The notes beneath the pieces were generated by a model that saw only the letters and a list, made by a program, of their open reading frames with translations, searched no databases and was not told the DNA's origin. The position numbers were made by a program, and so were the translations under genes. This document shows, piece after piece, positions 23,501 through 36,928 of a DNA stretch of 64,000 nt (position 1 is the first letter of the stretch; each line of letters starts with the position of its first letter). The DNA is from Crotophaga sulcirostris (Eukaryota; Chordata; Aves; Cuculiformes; Crotophagidae). Where the stretch lies: assembly GCA_013397455.1 (NCBI GenBank), contig VYZB01000030.1:207924-271923 (forward strand), read 5' to 3'.

Positions 23501-26500
23501 GCTGCAGAAAACTCTGTGCTGTACGTATTTGCTACATGTCTTGACCTGTCCTTGAATGAACAGAACCCCTGCTGGAAAAGACTGCTACTCATCTAGAGTT
23601 TGAGAGAGAAGCTACTTGTTTATTTTGTAACTCACTGCTTTGTTACGGCCCTTGTTGCGCAGTTTTGGTTTCTTCCTCAAATACCACTTTGAGCTTAGTG
23701 TTCCAGTAATTGCAAATTGATACAAATTACTGAGATAGAGGAGAGAGGCTCAAGCATATGATCATAGTATACAAGATCCCTTGTTCTGTGAGCTGGGCAA
23801 TTGCTCCAGGCCATCCAAGGCTTAACTTCAGAAACCTTGATTGACTTCAAAATAATTGTATTATAACCATTTAGAGTACTCCAGCAAAGACAAGTCCTCT
23901 GCCAGGAACAGGAAAGAAGAACTCACCATTAAAATAACTTGAAATGGAGAAGGAAAAAAACCCAACAAAACAACCAATCCCAAAACATGTATTTGTAAGC
24001 CATGTTGAAAGCTTCATTTAAGCTGCATGTAGTTTAATTAGGGTCACAGAGAATGACAAACGGGACGCGTGTTCTGGGTCTCAGAGGCCGTGTCTTTGCG
24101 AAGACTGGATTGTCTTGATGTGAGCTTGACAGCAAACTGGCAGGAGGAAGGGAGAGGGGGGACTGTCTAATACTGTCTTGGGCTCTGTACAGCTCTGATG
24201 TGAACAGTCACAACAGAGGATGAATGCTGTTTCTGGTTGTGGGATCCGCTGCCTTGAAGAGTAGGGGGAGATCACAAAAGTTTCTGTAGCTCTGCCTTGC
24301 AGAACAAGGATACTTCTTGAGCACATGGTTTGACTGTGCTATGATGTTTGGAAGTGTGTGCTGGCACTGGTACTGACCACCAGATAGGAGTGGCTGTGTT
24401 TTAATTCCTTAAAGACAGCACTGCTTCATTGAACCGTAACAATATCCCATTTAGGAGTTCCCAAAGTTATTTCCAGTAGCAGTCTCTGATCCATTCCTCC
24501 TATTAGCAGTGCAGTTAAACAAAGGGATGCTTCTGCTCTTTGTGGCCGCATATATTCCATTTTAAGGACTGGGTTGCTAGAAAACAAAGCACCTTCAGTT
24601 TGCTACAGCAAAATGTGTATCCAGAAAACGTGTGAGGACTTTGCTTCGTGGTTTAACTTCCTTGTACACAACACCATCCAGAGAGCAGAGATACCCAGAC
24701 ACATCATGAAATATTACTGATTTAATTCATCAGCTGGTAGTAAGCCTGGAGTTTCCCCAGGTTTATATTTCCATGATTTTTTTTTAAATTGTGTGGGGAG
24801 CCCATTAACAGAAAATAAACTGGTCCCTATTCCATTCCTGATATAACTGCTGCAGTTCTAGAAGAAAGGTTGAATCTGGCTCAATCAGACTTCCAATAAG
24901 CACCCTTCTAATAAGGGCTAGGATGTTCTTAGCTTTTTTCCAGGGGTAGTTCCCTCCCTCTGCATCTCTAGGCAGGAGGTGTTAATGGTGGATTAGAAAT
25001 GCAGAGTCCTCTCTCTCTGGGTCAGGATGAACCTTATCTTTGAGTATCAGGGTTGTTGACTAAAATAGATTAGAGGCATAAATAATATAATGAACTAGTG
25101 AGTTGACTTGAGCATTTCCTCTGCCCCATGATGCCTTGGCAGGGAGGATGAAGTGCTGCATATGACCGGTGCTTGATCAAAATAGCCCCTGGTCAAAATA
25201 GAGAGGCACAAAGTCAGTGTTCTGCTCCAGCCCACCATGGTGTGTTGTCCCTCCCTGCACTGTGCAGTAAATCTTATTTCTGATAGACCAAATGCTGGCG
25301 TGGGGCGCGGTGCTGCAGGCATTCGAGCCCAAGGGTAGTGCCAGTGTACAAACACTACTGTGGCCAAATGGCTCAGGAGGAGTTGGAAACAGGCTCCCAC
25401 GTCCAATAAGTTGTTCTTCATCTGCTCTCAGCTCAGCACTGTGCTCACTACACCTGCCTTCTGTTAACATCAGCGAGCTCGTTTTGGTGAGAGCAGCACT
25501 GAGTCTGAAGTGAAAGGTTAATATCCCTGGCTGTGGTCAACTCCTTGTTTTCCTCCTTGTGATGATTCAGTGCAAGACCTGGAGCATCCCCTGCTAATTA
25601 CCAGGGGTGGCTGAAGTCAGACAGCAGAAGCAATATTTATTTTTTTTTTTAAGTGGAAGAGTTTTCTGGGCTGAAATACACAGTAGTGCTTCTACCTTGG
25701 CTAAACCACTTGGGGAGCGTTTCAGCTTGTCGTTATGCAAGGGGCGTGCTCTGACCACAGCTTTCAGCATGCTTCTTGTTTGCTTTAAAAAAGCCTTCAC
25801 AAAAAGAACGTGGCTGGAAAGGCGATCCTTTCTTTAGCCATGAGAGCTGAGGTGTCCTGATCCTATCCAGGAGGTTTCCAAAGTTCATGAAGCATTTGTA
25901 TTCCATAGTTCCTGCCCTGTGCTACTCCACTGACTCCGCTGTCTGTCTGCAAACAAAAGATGCTTCCTGGTCCCACCCTCCAGATAAAGTGCTTTTCCTT
26001 TTGCCTGTTCCTCGCTGATGATTACAAGGATCCCACTGAGGTTCGGCAGTTTTAATGTGCAGCCGTTTCCTGGCAGGCAGGCTTGTTTTGTGTGCATACA
26101 GGGACACTCCTAAGGCTTGCTTTTAAAGTTACCTCGGGTAATTCTTCTAGTATTTATGAAGCCTAGGGGAGTTGTTCAAATGAGCAAGTGTGAGAAAATG
26201 TTCCACTGAAAAGTGCAGATTCATGACAAATTAGCTAGGTAATCTGGTGTAGGATTAATTGAGGAAGAGGAGGCAAGGAAAGACCCTTTTGCGCTGCCAA
26301 GGACAAACAAGTGACTGTAGTGGCTTGGCCAAAAAACAGCAGCACACCAGGCTTCCTCCCTTTTCTAAATGAGCACTGTGGTTAAGTGAGGGTTGCGGAG
26401 GATTAATAGATGACTGTGCAGCGAGTTCTGCTCCAGGTCCTCTTTAAAGTGTAGCCCAAATAGGCTAATTAGTGGCTGGAGGCTAAAGGGTTCCAGTTTT

Positions 26501-28473
26501 CCATTTCTAAAAATACCCATTCTGCAGTAATTGCTTCAAACACTCTGATATTAACTGTTGTAAGATGAACTCCATAGAATAAGTTAAGTTTTCTAATGGA
26601 AGGAATGAGGGAGGATGTGGCTTGATAAAGTGGGCCTGGTATCTTAAATGAGTGAACCTGTGGGAACCCCCTGTAGGCTGTACGTGTAAGCACAGCCTTT
26701 CACTTTGCCTTGGTTTGTTCTGACAGGTAGACACAGGTTAGTTTTGGTCTATGTTTAGGCTTTACAGTGCAAGTAAATGTTTCTTGTAAAAGCAGTGCAT
26801 TACTTGTAAGATGAGGCCTCCCTGTATCACTTCGCTGCTAAGTCTTGGCTCAGAAGCAGAATAATATAAAGAAGTGTTTTCAAAAGAATTTTCAAGTGTT
26901 TGGGTTAAGAGTCCTACTGTATTGGATATAAAATTGCTTGTTTCAACAGCAGCGGTAATAGAACAAACCACCCTGTGCTCTACGTGACACAGCAGCACAG
27001 ATTGCTATAAAGATTAGACGACAGGAGATGATTTTCTTCCCATTTCCAATGCAATCTTAGCCTTCAGAGCAGGGAGGAAAGGCAGCTACTCCATCCCAAG
27101 GCTGGGACTTGTTTGTTCAACCCTGGACTACTGCCCAAATGTAATGCTAGGCAGAGACACTGTGAATTCCATGTAGGAGCTGTTCACCACTTCAAATTTC
27201 CTTTAAGCCTGAAAGGGATGACTGCAGTGGAGATGCAAACGCAGGGCTTGAGTTCCAGTCTCTCTGTAATGCTCACAGCTTGGTTCTTGCTGCTGTGTAA
27301 CTCTTTAAAAGGCATCCATTCTTGATGCAAAAATGGCAGTGTTGAATCCAGCACACCTTGGATGACGGTGCAAGGGAAGATCTTGACCATAGAGGTGTAC
27401 TCATGCCATGCTGTCTGCTTGGAGCCGTAGCTGTGATTACCAAAAATTAGGAGCTTCTTGCCTTTGCCTGCACCGGTTCCCTTCTCATGCCTGGCAGTTG
27501 CCAATTTTGTTTGATAAAAGGTGAAAATTCTGCAGCTGGTTAACCAAAACCACCCACTTTTCTCCCCTAAGGCTAACTATACAAATCAGCAGCCTCTTTA
27601 ATACATAATCACAAAACTGGATCTATGCATGAGCCATGTGACCCTTCTAATACGCATGAAAAGAGTAGGTGAAGTAAAAAGGACCTGCACAATTCAAGCA
27701 AGAGGCAGAGAATTAGTTGAAAATCCATACACCAATTGTATATTAATTGGAAATAAATTCAAGTGCTAGAAAATAGGTCTCAAAACTGTGGGACATGCAA
27801 GTGCATGGGCATCTCCCTCTCAAAAAGAAAGTAAGGCTGGTGTCTATAGGAGGAAAGCTGGTAGGTGCAGTTAGCTTCAAATGTTAGTTCATTATTTTTC
27901 CTAGCACTTACGCAGAGTAGAGCATGAAACGTCTCAGACAAGGCTTCAAGGCTTTTGCTCTGGGAGTCCTGAGCTTGGCCTGATAGTGAGAAACGAGAGC
28001 AGGCTGTTTGTACCTGAGCATCACTAGCCCTTTGCTCCTTATAATCCTGCCTAGAACGTTCCCTTGTCTCAGCAGGGCTTAACCTGGGCTTTCTTGGTGA
28101 AACATGTTCACTAAACCGTTGGCTGCTTCTGCTGGTCCACGTCTCCTTTATTGAAGGTGGCAGCAGGAGGACGCGGTAGGCGGCTGCACTTGTGTGCCTG
28201 CCCTGGGTGCCAGAGGGTCTCTGGTTTGACAGTGGCTGAAAGGCCGTTGTTGATCTGCATTGCATTTGATGAGAAACTGTGCTCTACACTGACAGGCACA
28301 AACGGTGGCCTTGGAAGGGCAGTGGGAGGGGATGCGAGCTGGCTCCACAGCCTTCACATCTGTGGAGGTCTGAATCAAATAGGGCAGTGATTCAGTGTTG
28401 GTGGCAACAGCTTCAGTGTCTCCAAGTAATACTTTGTAAAAATGATGCTTCTCTCCACACCTCTGTGTTTCAG
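20508..28473 (+). other. FAM174B: Presumed FAM174B intron 1 (visible part)
   Basis: This is the non-coding interval between the CR1/gap island and the recognised exon at 28474. The + strand is visibly T-rich over long parts (for example 22590-22860 and 23200-23700), as is common for the sense strand of vertebrate introns. It holds simple tracts such as 13 A near 22291-22303, but no recognised dispersed repeat and no further exon. If exon 1 is inside the gap the intron is about 9 kb. The intron's 3' end is a good acceptor, 'CCTCTGTGTTTCAG'. Confidence 0.6.
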
Positions 28474-28605
28474 GTCTGGCAAGAGGATTAAGAAGACCAG
28501 GAAGTACGATATAATCACCACTCCAGCTGAGCGGGTAGAAATGGCTCCTCTGAACGAAGAAGATGATGAGGATGAAGACTCAACAGTGTTTGATGTGAAA
28601 TACAG
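28474..28605 (+). CDS. FAM174B: FAM174B penultimate coding exon (cytoplasmic tail)
   Basis: A 132-base internal exon lies between acceptor 'TGTGTTTCAG' and donor 'CAG|GTACTG'. Its first base completes a split Arg codon. It then encodes 43 residues starting [11 protein letters not shown] and ending S-T-V-F-D-V-K-Y, and its last two bases AG begin the final Arg codon. This matches the cytoplasmic tail of FAM174B, a small single-pass membrane protein reported to be needed for Golgi integrity; the human tail as I recall it differs by only two conservative changes. Visible features are a basic stretch just after the membrane (K-R-I-K-K-T-R-K), a Y-D-I-I sequence of the Yxx-hydrophobic sorting type, and an acidic run E-E-D-D-E-D-E-D. 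The signal peptide and membrane span are encoded upstream and are not visible. Both boundaries preserve the frame of the known protein. If the donor were not used, the frame would add R-Y-C-C-M-P-I-H and stop at 28630. Confidence 0.94.
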
Positions 28606-31600
28606 GTACTGCTGCATGCCCATCCACTAGGCTGGCTCACTGAGCTCTTATTAGTGAAGACAGCTCTTTTTTTTTTTTTCTCTCTGCTGGGCCAGCTTGG
28701 CAGAGATGAGGCAGTGTCAGTCTCCCTTTCACTTTGCCGAGGCATTATCACTCTCCTTTTCAGCCTCTCTGCCTGTTCTCAGCACACAGTGCTCTGTACT
28801 CTCCTGCTCTTGTAATAACCACATTGCTACCCCTGGGCTTTCTTTCCTCTGCAGAGCAGCACAATGGGTTACGTGTGCCCCAAATAGCTCACAAGGTTTA
28901 ATAGACTGAACTTGTCCTCTTGGGCAGCTGGTGGTGGTTGTTCCTGTGTGCTCTCAGTGTTGATGCACACACTACATGGAGGGCTGTGGTTCAAGGGGTG
29001 CTTTCCCAGGCGTTGCCTGGAGCCTGGGGGGGAAATTATGGCAGATCTCCACCAACCTCTGGGTTTGTACCAGAGTGCTCTCATGTTCTGTGACAAAGAG
29101 AGGACTGTGGTCGCTCACTGATGTTGTTAGCAGTTATCCCTTAGCAACAAACTTTCCTTAAATGTGTTTGCCTTCCTGAGATAGAAGTGGTGTGACAACC
29201 CAAAACTTTTGGTGCCTATTCTGGGCTGGAGATTTACAGCAACCGCTCAGCACATGAAGATGCTGTGCATTGATTTATGGCATCAGGGTATCAGCATCTC
29301 TTATTTTAACTTGCATCAAGCCATCCACAGCATTCGAGTTGCATTCTCATCCAAATAAGGCCTACTCTAAAATCTGTGACACTTTGGCTGAAATAAGCTC
29401 TCCTAATTATAAAAACTCAGATCCTGACAACTCCTAAGTGGAGATTTTACAGACTTTACTCATGTTGAACCATCTTCTGACTTTGGAAGAGAGGAACAAC
29501 ACGTTTACTCTAAGCACTTGTGTGGCAGCATTTAAAACACATGCCACCACGTACTCTGATGGTCGTTTTCAAAATAACTGTGTTATTTTTCCGCAAAAGC
29601 CAGGCAATAGTTGGAAGCTGTGAAATAAAGAAGGATGTGAGTGGTGCCTTTATGGGTAAATAATTAGTTCTTGAATTAGAAGACTCCTGTCAGTCCTTGC
29701 TGTTCTCTGTAGCTGCCCTGTGTTTGCTCTAATAATTTCAGCTTGTGCAGTTTTTACGTTGGGACTGAGCTTCGCTAAACCCAGAGTGCAGAGATCTGTC
29801 TCACCGTGGCCTAATTTAAGAGCCCACATCTCCTGCCCCTCTTACTGAGTACTTTCTCTGTGAACTTCTAGTAGCAGGATCAGAGGGGTTTTTCAAAGAG
29901 TGAGAGCAGATGTTTCTCAGTCATGACAGTGCTTCAGGATAAGATGTCTAATAGTAAAATACTAGATCAACAAAAAAGAGAGCTTACTGGAAACCTTCTG
30001 ACTCATGAGAGCTGTGGTCTGACGTTGCTTCCTTGGAGCACAAGCTGTGCTGATGCTTTCACAGAAATTGTTTGGTCTTCGTGGGTTCCTCTGCAGTACA
30101 AATGGTTCTTCACACCTTGTGTGGTGCTCTGTTCGGAGATCGTAGGGGTTTTTGGTTCTTAGCCAACCAGTCCTTTTTTCAGCTGTGGAATTCCTCCTTT
30201 CTGCCAGAGTGCAACAGGTATTAAATTCCACATTTTCCAAAGTCCTTGCCTGTTCCTGGCATATGTTTGTTTAGCTCAAACAGAGCTACCTGAGTTTAGA
30301 GGGGGAGATCATCTTACAGGTGACCCCTCAGCAGTACTGATTTTGGGAGAGCTTCTTTGAGGATATATTTGCTGTAAAAGGTATCAAACTCTCTGGTTCC
30401 TTTGCAGGGTGTGGAGACTACATCCCCAAAGAGTTCCTGCCTCCTGTCGCCAGTAAAGACACTTTTTGCAGATGTGAATTGCTGAGTTTGACCAGTCAGG
30501 ATGTTCTTCATAGGTGCTTGTATTCAGTTGGAGAGGGCTAGAGCTGCAGAAAGGGCATCTCGGACATGCCTGCAGTAAGTCAGTGAACTAACTTCTACCA
30601 GGTCTTCTGTTAGGGTTCCATCCCCAGCATCACACACCTTCCCCAAAACTGGCATTCAGGAAATAATTACTTTGTGCTATCTAAAGCTTCCTTTGCTTTT
30701 TGTGGCTGGGTGAGTTTTCTATGAAGACGAGGATAAGGAAAGGTAACTTCATCCCTTTCTGTTGTTAATGGGAGATACAAATACCTGCAGGTAGCTACAC
30801 AACCAGAGAGACAGGTTTGGTTTGGATATTCAGCAAGTGCTTACAGTTTTAAAAGAGCCTTTGTTAATTGCGAAGTCAGGAAAACTACTTCCCCTCTTCA
30901 TTATCTCAAAAAAAAAATTAAAAATTGTGCAGATGCCTCGTCAGGTGAACCTGCAGAGGTGTCACTACAGCTGTTGCATATGGAGTGGGATGATACTGCT
31001 GTTTCAGCTTGTTAGCTAACTAAAGCAACACATGATGAGTTGCAGCAACCTGGAAGCAGTTGTGATGGGGACAGAGGAGTGACAGGTGTCTCCTGACAGG
31101 TACCCACAGGCTAGAATATTCTGTGCTCTCTCTTTTCTCTATTTATTTCTTAATTCAAATGAAGGCTTATCTTTACCAGCAGTCAGTATCGTTATTCCAA
31201 TTTCCTTAATTCTTTATTTCTTTGCAACACGCTGATACTGAAAGATATGCGTAGGGCTGAACCACCCATCGTTCAGTGTTGTAACACTGTGCTGCCTTAT
31301 CTACATCAGAAACCAACTTTGTATAGATGTTTAAACCTAGAATTTTCATAGTCTCCTTGGCTCCTGAATATCACATGAAATGTTCTGGAATCTTTTGTCC
31401 TCTTCATTTTTGATATAAAAGCTGTGAAACTATGGGGAAAATACTCCATTCTCCATAAAGTCATGATTTGCAATGGTATTTGCTCAGTGCTTTCCACTAG
31501 AAAGGCTTATATTTTTAAAATACAGACTTCTGAGAAAACATAGGAACGGAGTGGAAAGGGAACGAGTTTTCCAAAGAGCAGCACAGCAGGGACATGTTGG

Positions 31601-34600
31601 CTGTGATGGACTACAAGCTTTATTCAATTTGAGAGTTACTTACATGTACTGTAAGACAATCCTTCGCTTTCATATCTCTGGGGTTAACACCAGCACAGCA
31701 GTAAGGAAAAATCTGAAGAGCTGGCCTGGAGTGCCGTGACTTTAGGCACTTCCTGTGCATAATGTTAAGTGCGTTACCCCAGTATTAACTCAGCCTGACT
31801 GAGATGTGGGTCACAGAGTCTTGTTCTGGGTTTGTAGCATATGTCCTTGCTGAGGATGATGTGGGTAGGCTCTGGGCTGGTTTGTTTGAGGTCCCCTCCC
31901 ATCGTTGAAAGATCTGTACTGGCACTTGCATCTGTGTTTCGGGGAGTAATTTAGATTCTGTGCTGTCTCCCCCACATGAAGCAAACAGCATTCTAATTAA
32001 AAGGCAGTTGGCATCTAGCAGCAACAGGGGAGAAGCGACATATACCTCTGCAATTGTTCTCATGCAGTTAATTTTCTTTCCTTTAATACTTTGTCCTTGT
32101 GTGTATTTGTTTCCAGTCTTACATGAGGCATCAAAAACCAGCAGACAGTGTAAATTGGGCTGTTGGCTGAAGGATGTTACTTTTCTTTTTTATATTTTCT
32201 TTCAGGAGGCTTTAAGGTTTTGGGCTCCCGGTAGATCCCACCTCCGAGTTCCCTTAGGCTATGGAGCAATGAGAAATAACCACCTTCCTCCTGTCAAGCA
32301 GGGTAATGAGACTACTTCAAAACCTTAACCAAGCACCATCCTTTCTGTGGATGCAAAAGCCACCCACTGCCTGCCTCTGACAAATACAGGGGCGTGCGGG
32401 CACCGGATTAGATACCCCTTTTGTGATCTCATTTTGGTAGCAGGGAAGCAGTTCTGTCAAAGGCTTCTCTAATCCCACAAGCACAATTTCTGTGTGACAA
32501 GAGGCTGAAAGTGTAAATCAAAGATTGTCACAGAGCAAAGATGCCAAATCACTTAGACGTTAACACCTCCTTGAAAAGCTTCACCGAAACCATTTTTTTA
32601 ATATGGTTTTCTGTCTGTATTTGCTCTGATATTGAAAGAGGCATTTGGATAAGAAGTTCAGGAATTGTTCTGCAATTATTATAGAGCTAGACAAAGAAAG
32701 CAAACTGAACATGGAAAGGGTGTTTGTTTCTTGATCACTAGTTCAATCTGTGCTGCTGAAGGCTGAAAAGTATCCCTGTCCAATTGATTTTTGGAGCGTA
32801 TGAACTGTATTGGTCATAATTTTCCAGATGTCAGATGTTTTTTCATGTCTTATGATGGGATTACACTTGCTACACATCTTGGAAAATGAGTTAGTGGAAA
32901 GCTAAATCCCATCCTCCAAATGTGCTCTTTCTCTTTCCACCAACAGATCTTGGTTTTAAGATTTCCCTTTCCAGTTTGCTCCTGTAGCACTTGCTTTCAA
33001 GAAGGCAAGGGAAAGTTGCATGGATTTCATGATCTACTTGATGGGACTAAGACACTGATTCTTTAGACAGTTGACACTGTGATACTCAAGAAGAGAGGAG
33101 TGAAGTAAAGTAGGTTACAGACCAATGTCCCTAACAAAGTGATGTTAGTGTCCGTCCCCCATCACAGAGCAGTCTGCTTGTTTTGTGTAATAAGACAAAA
33201 GAAACTAAAACAGCTGCAAAAAGAATCAGTTTCTGCAAAGGGAAATAAAATTGTTAGCTGATTAAAGCTTATTAACTCTAGCGCAGCTCATCGGGGGATT
33301 TCTTGTCAGCTTCAATAGAAAACAGAAAACAAGTACTGAATAAATTCTGTGGTGCCTTGCACATGAAAGGCTTTGAAAGCACTTCAGTAATCTGGGCTAT
33401 CAGCAGTGTCTCCTCTCCCTGCTGACTTGCAGCTGTTGGAGGCAGTGTGTTCTGCTCTCGCTATGCCTGCTGAGCCCAGCTGGGTGGATTTCACAACTGT
33501 CCCTGCAGAGCATTCTGAGTCTGGGGTGATCCGTGCTGCAGGAGAGCCCAGAGTCAGGAAAGAACTTGGAATTTAAATGCCAAAGCAGGAATTGTCCCAG
33601 CCACAATGTCAGGCTCCAAAATAAGTACTGAAAAAAGTTTTTCTTGGGATGGATTGAAACCTCCATCCTTCCTGTCAGCTAAGTGAAATTCCTCAGTTTG
33701 TTTTCCATATGGATTGTCTTTGTTTCCCTCAAACAGCAGCAGCACCAGCAAAACACAGAAGCATTTTAGGAATGCATCTTCCAAAGTGCTCTTGAAAGCA
33801 AAAAGCCTTATGTGTAAGGAGTGGTTACAGGCAGAGGGAAGAGGACAGGAACGTTTATTCAACCATTATGGAACTAGAGGGCTTTTAAGAGCTCGCAGGA
33901 TGTTTGAGAGGAAAGATGCACCGCACTAAAAGCTGGATTCATCCCTTTTTCAGACGCCGATAGCACTGAACTGTGTGGAAACATCTTCATCACAGTTGCG
34001 GGGCTCAGCCTTAGATGTGCTGGAGTCTCTAAAATATGAGAGTTACACTATCGGTGTCTGCTCTTTGAATACATCCTTGCCAGATCCTGCCTGTGTGTGC
34101 AGCTCTGAATGGAGCATGGTATTGTCTACTTGTTACAGCAACGTGTTGACTCTCGAGGGAGCAGCTTTAATGGATTTTTTGCCAGCAAAAGCCGCAGGCC
34201 ATTCTGGATGATGCTAGGTGAATTGTGCTGGGGTTGGTAGCAGCTTAATTTATTTTTTTTTCCAGCAGGCAGCAGTGACAAGTTGTGTATAAATGGAGGG
34301 GTATCATTTATCCTCATCTGAAGGGGGTGCAAATCACCAACACAGTCAGCTGCTTGCTATAAATACAACAAACTGCCAATGCTTTGGTGCTGCTGTTAAG
34401 GATTTCCCTTAAGTCTACAGCAGGGGAGGAAAGAGATGGTCAAAAAGCATTTTTTGTTTGGTTTTTGAAGGCCAGGTTCTTTCCTCATGCAGCTGTAGCA
34501 GTTGTTACAGAGCACACCATGTTCTGCCAGCTCGTTCAGTCGATTATACGCTGGTAGTGCAGTCCTACAGGAGGGCTTTCACCTCCTTCATGGAGTATAA

Positions 34601-35096
34601 CATATTCCTATTAAGACTCTTTTTCAACGCTGAAGCAGTTAAAGCAGTAGGGTGTTGGGAGGAGCATCCATAGCAAGGAGGACAGTCCACGTGTGTTGTG
34701 TAATAGGGGGCTGCACTGGAGTGAGAAAAAGCTGTGAGGTTGTGAGGTCCAAGGTGCTCTTTCATGTGCAGTGAATTAGCATCCACCCTGTGCCTGCTCC
34801 CATCTCTGGTCTGCACAGTGGCCCATCACAGGATCGTTCAACATCTGGGCTTTGTTTGCTCTTACTCTGCTTTTTTCCTTGCTTGGTCTAGCTCCTCCTG
34901 GCATGGTGTTAACATCACATCAGGGTCCAGTGTCACCATGGAAATCAACTGCTGGAGGGAATTGATGGCAATCACAGTGAATAATGCTGCCTTTCCTTTG
35001 TGCTTTTCTTTTTTTTTTGCACTTTGCATATGGGTTCTCCTCTCTGCCTGTGAGCTATTTAATTGCAAATCTGTACAGATTCTTTCTGCTTTTCAG
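28606..35096 (+). other. FAM174B: FAM174B intron 2 (as inferred)
   Basis: Bounded by donor GTACTG at 28606 and the preferred acceptor 'TTCTGCTTTTCAG' ending at 35096. No recognisable exon, RNA gene or young repeat is inside. There are T-rich patches near 28668-28682 and 34250. A second strong acceptor ends at 32205 ('TATATTTTCTTTCAG'); if it were used, the intron would end there and the protein would gain two residues (see the separate entry). Confidence 0.6.
32192..32214 (+). other. FAM174B: Alternative FAM174B acceptor giving a two-residue longer tail
   Basis: A long pyrimidine tract from 32181 leads to CAG at 32203-32205. Joined to the upstream exon, the sequence after it (GAGGCTTTAA) would complete Arg and add Arg-Leu before a TAA at 32212-32214, giving a C-terminus K-Y-R-R-L. 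The acceptor is at least as strong by eye as the one at 35096. I prefer 35097 because it gives the K-Y-R end I recall for mammals, but transcript data could reverse this choice or show both. Confidence 0.3.
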
Positions 35097-35100
35097 GTAA
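35097..35100 (+). CDS. FAM174B: FAM174B last coding bases: final Arg base and stop
   Basis: After acceptor 'TTCTGCTTTTCAG' the exon begins G-TAA. The G completes the AG left by the previous exon into AGG (Arg), and TAA terminates. The predicted protein therefore ends V-F-D-V-K-Y-R, the same end as the mammalian protein as I recall it. The last exon would carry one coding base plus the stop and otherwise be 3' UTR. The call depends on phase and ending, because four bases carry no similarity signal. Confidence 0.6.
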
Positions 35101-36903
35101 AGCAGCTCCATGGAGTGTTGGTGTCCTGCAAGATGTCATTCTGCTGTTGAGGGACCTGCTGAAGCCATAACTGTGAAAGGGGAGGCTTTCATCTCTGCAG
35201 TGTTACAACTAAACCAAGCCTCACCTCCTTGAGGGGCTGTTTGTACAGCAGGCTATGGATCTTCTGACCAAAACGTCACCATTTGGTTCCCTGGTTTCCA
35301 TACTGCTGTGTTGGAATGACCAGAGTTCCTCTTTGCAAACTCAGCTCTCTTGCTTTCTGAGGGCTGTCGTGTCACTAAAGCATGAAAAGAAGTAACCGTA
35401 TGTACCGACTTGCAGCTCATTGTGGTCTCAGTAAGTTTTGCAGAAGGAAGAAGAAAAGAAAGATAGAAACAAGCTGCCCCAAGGACTTATTTTCTAAAAA
35501 TCTAATGCAGTACTTCAGTCACTGTTGAACTTTGGTCACTGTTAAACAGATCAAATGTTTTAAAAAAATCAAGTATTGTATTTTTCTGGGCCTTACAGAA
35601 GTGATTTATGACTTTAGGTGGTAAAAATGCAAGCTATGCTGAAATGCCACATTGTATGTTTAGGATTTTGAATAGGGGGTGAGAGGTTGACTGGTGAAAA
35701 TTTTCTTGACTTGCTACTGGTTTTTTTTTTTAAACAACAATTGCACTAAGCTTTCGTGATGACATTCTCATTGTTCCAAGGAGCTCTGATCAGACCAACT
35801 TCAGTACCTGAGACCATGGGGAAACAGGAGAAATCAGGCACGCCCTATACTACAACAATCTTGGATTAAAGAAGATATATTTTTGTAATTTTCTGTCCTT
35901 CCACAGGGAGTAAGCCCATTGTTTTGTACTGTCCTGTGCTGACTGTAACTTGTCTACAGTTCATAATTTGTTTTTTCTAAACAAAGTAAGTCCTCATGTG
36001 GAATGATTAGATTGCAGGAAGAACACCTCTTATTTGTCATGGACGCTTCGTGTTAGTGATCTTAATCTGTATCAAACTGGAAGCTTTCCCCTATCACCTG
36101 CTTGACAAATCCCATTTAACTCAAGGATGTATTTTTAACCATCATGCCCTTCTGTGCTTCGTGCTGCAGAGGTCAGGGCTGTGGGATAACACTATGAAAA
36201 TTAGATGGCTGCATCCAGATGGATTTGGTTTAGGAGGCCGCAACCAAGTACACTTTCCAAGCCCTCATTAGGAAGGGCAAACCTAACTAGTTTAGTTTCT
36301 TTAGTTTGTGGTTTTCCTTTAAAGTAACCACAGATGCAGTTCAGACTTCTCTTGGACGTGTTCATTTTCTGTTTACTGACCCCCTTAGCACCTTTTATTT
36401 TGGGTTTTTAAGCTGGCTGGAACCTTGCTTTTCTTGGGGAATACACGTTTTACAATTATTTTAGCATTGTCCCACTGTTTGCTTGACCCTCTACTACCCT
36501 CCTGCTGTTGCAACTCCTCAAGGAGACTGCGGAGTATCTGGCAAAGCACCATTCTTGCAGCAAGCTGCCAGTTTTAAGGTTTTCTTTTTTTTGAGGGCCG
36601 ACTGAGATTTGAGGCTTGCTGAAAACACTGAACTGCTTTGTCACGATACCGCGACCTACGCCAGTTCTACGTGGTTCCCTTGGGCCCTGCAGTCACTAAA
36701 AGGAGGTGAAGATTTTTTTTCCCCTTTCCAGCAGCCTTGAGCTTTCAAAGAAGCTCCCTTAAACACAGCTTGCTTTCCCTAGCTGTGACTCAGCAAAGGC
36801 TTTGCAGACAGCCCGCTTAGCCTGGATGGAAAAATCCCACAGCAGACTGTTGTGTTAATATTAGTCATCAAGGCAATATAAAAATGCTACGTTATTTTCA
36901 TTC

Positions 36904-36928
36904 ATGGAATGAGTTTGAGTCATTCCAT
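36904..36928 (+). repeat. Perfect 9-bp inverted repeat (hairpin / paired TEAD-like words)
   Basis: ATGGAATGA and TCATTCCAT are exact reverse complements separated by the 7 bases GTTTGAG. In RNA this could form a 9-bp stem with a 7-base loop inside the presumed FAM174B 3' UTR. In DNA the arms resemble two oppositely oriented TEAD/MCAT words (CATTCCA). Which reading, if either, is functional cannot be decided from sequence alone. Confidence 0.7.

Noticed and set aside
27780..28265. 161-codon open frame on the - strand close to the FAM174B exon
   Set aside because: It lies in the presumed intron on the opposite strand, overlaps several other spurious frames and resembles no family.
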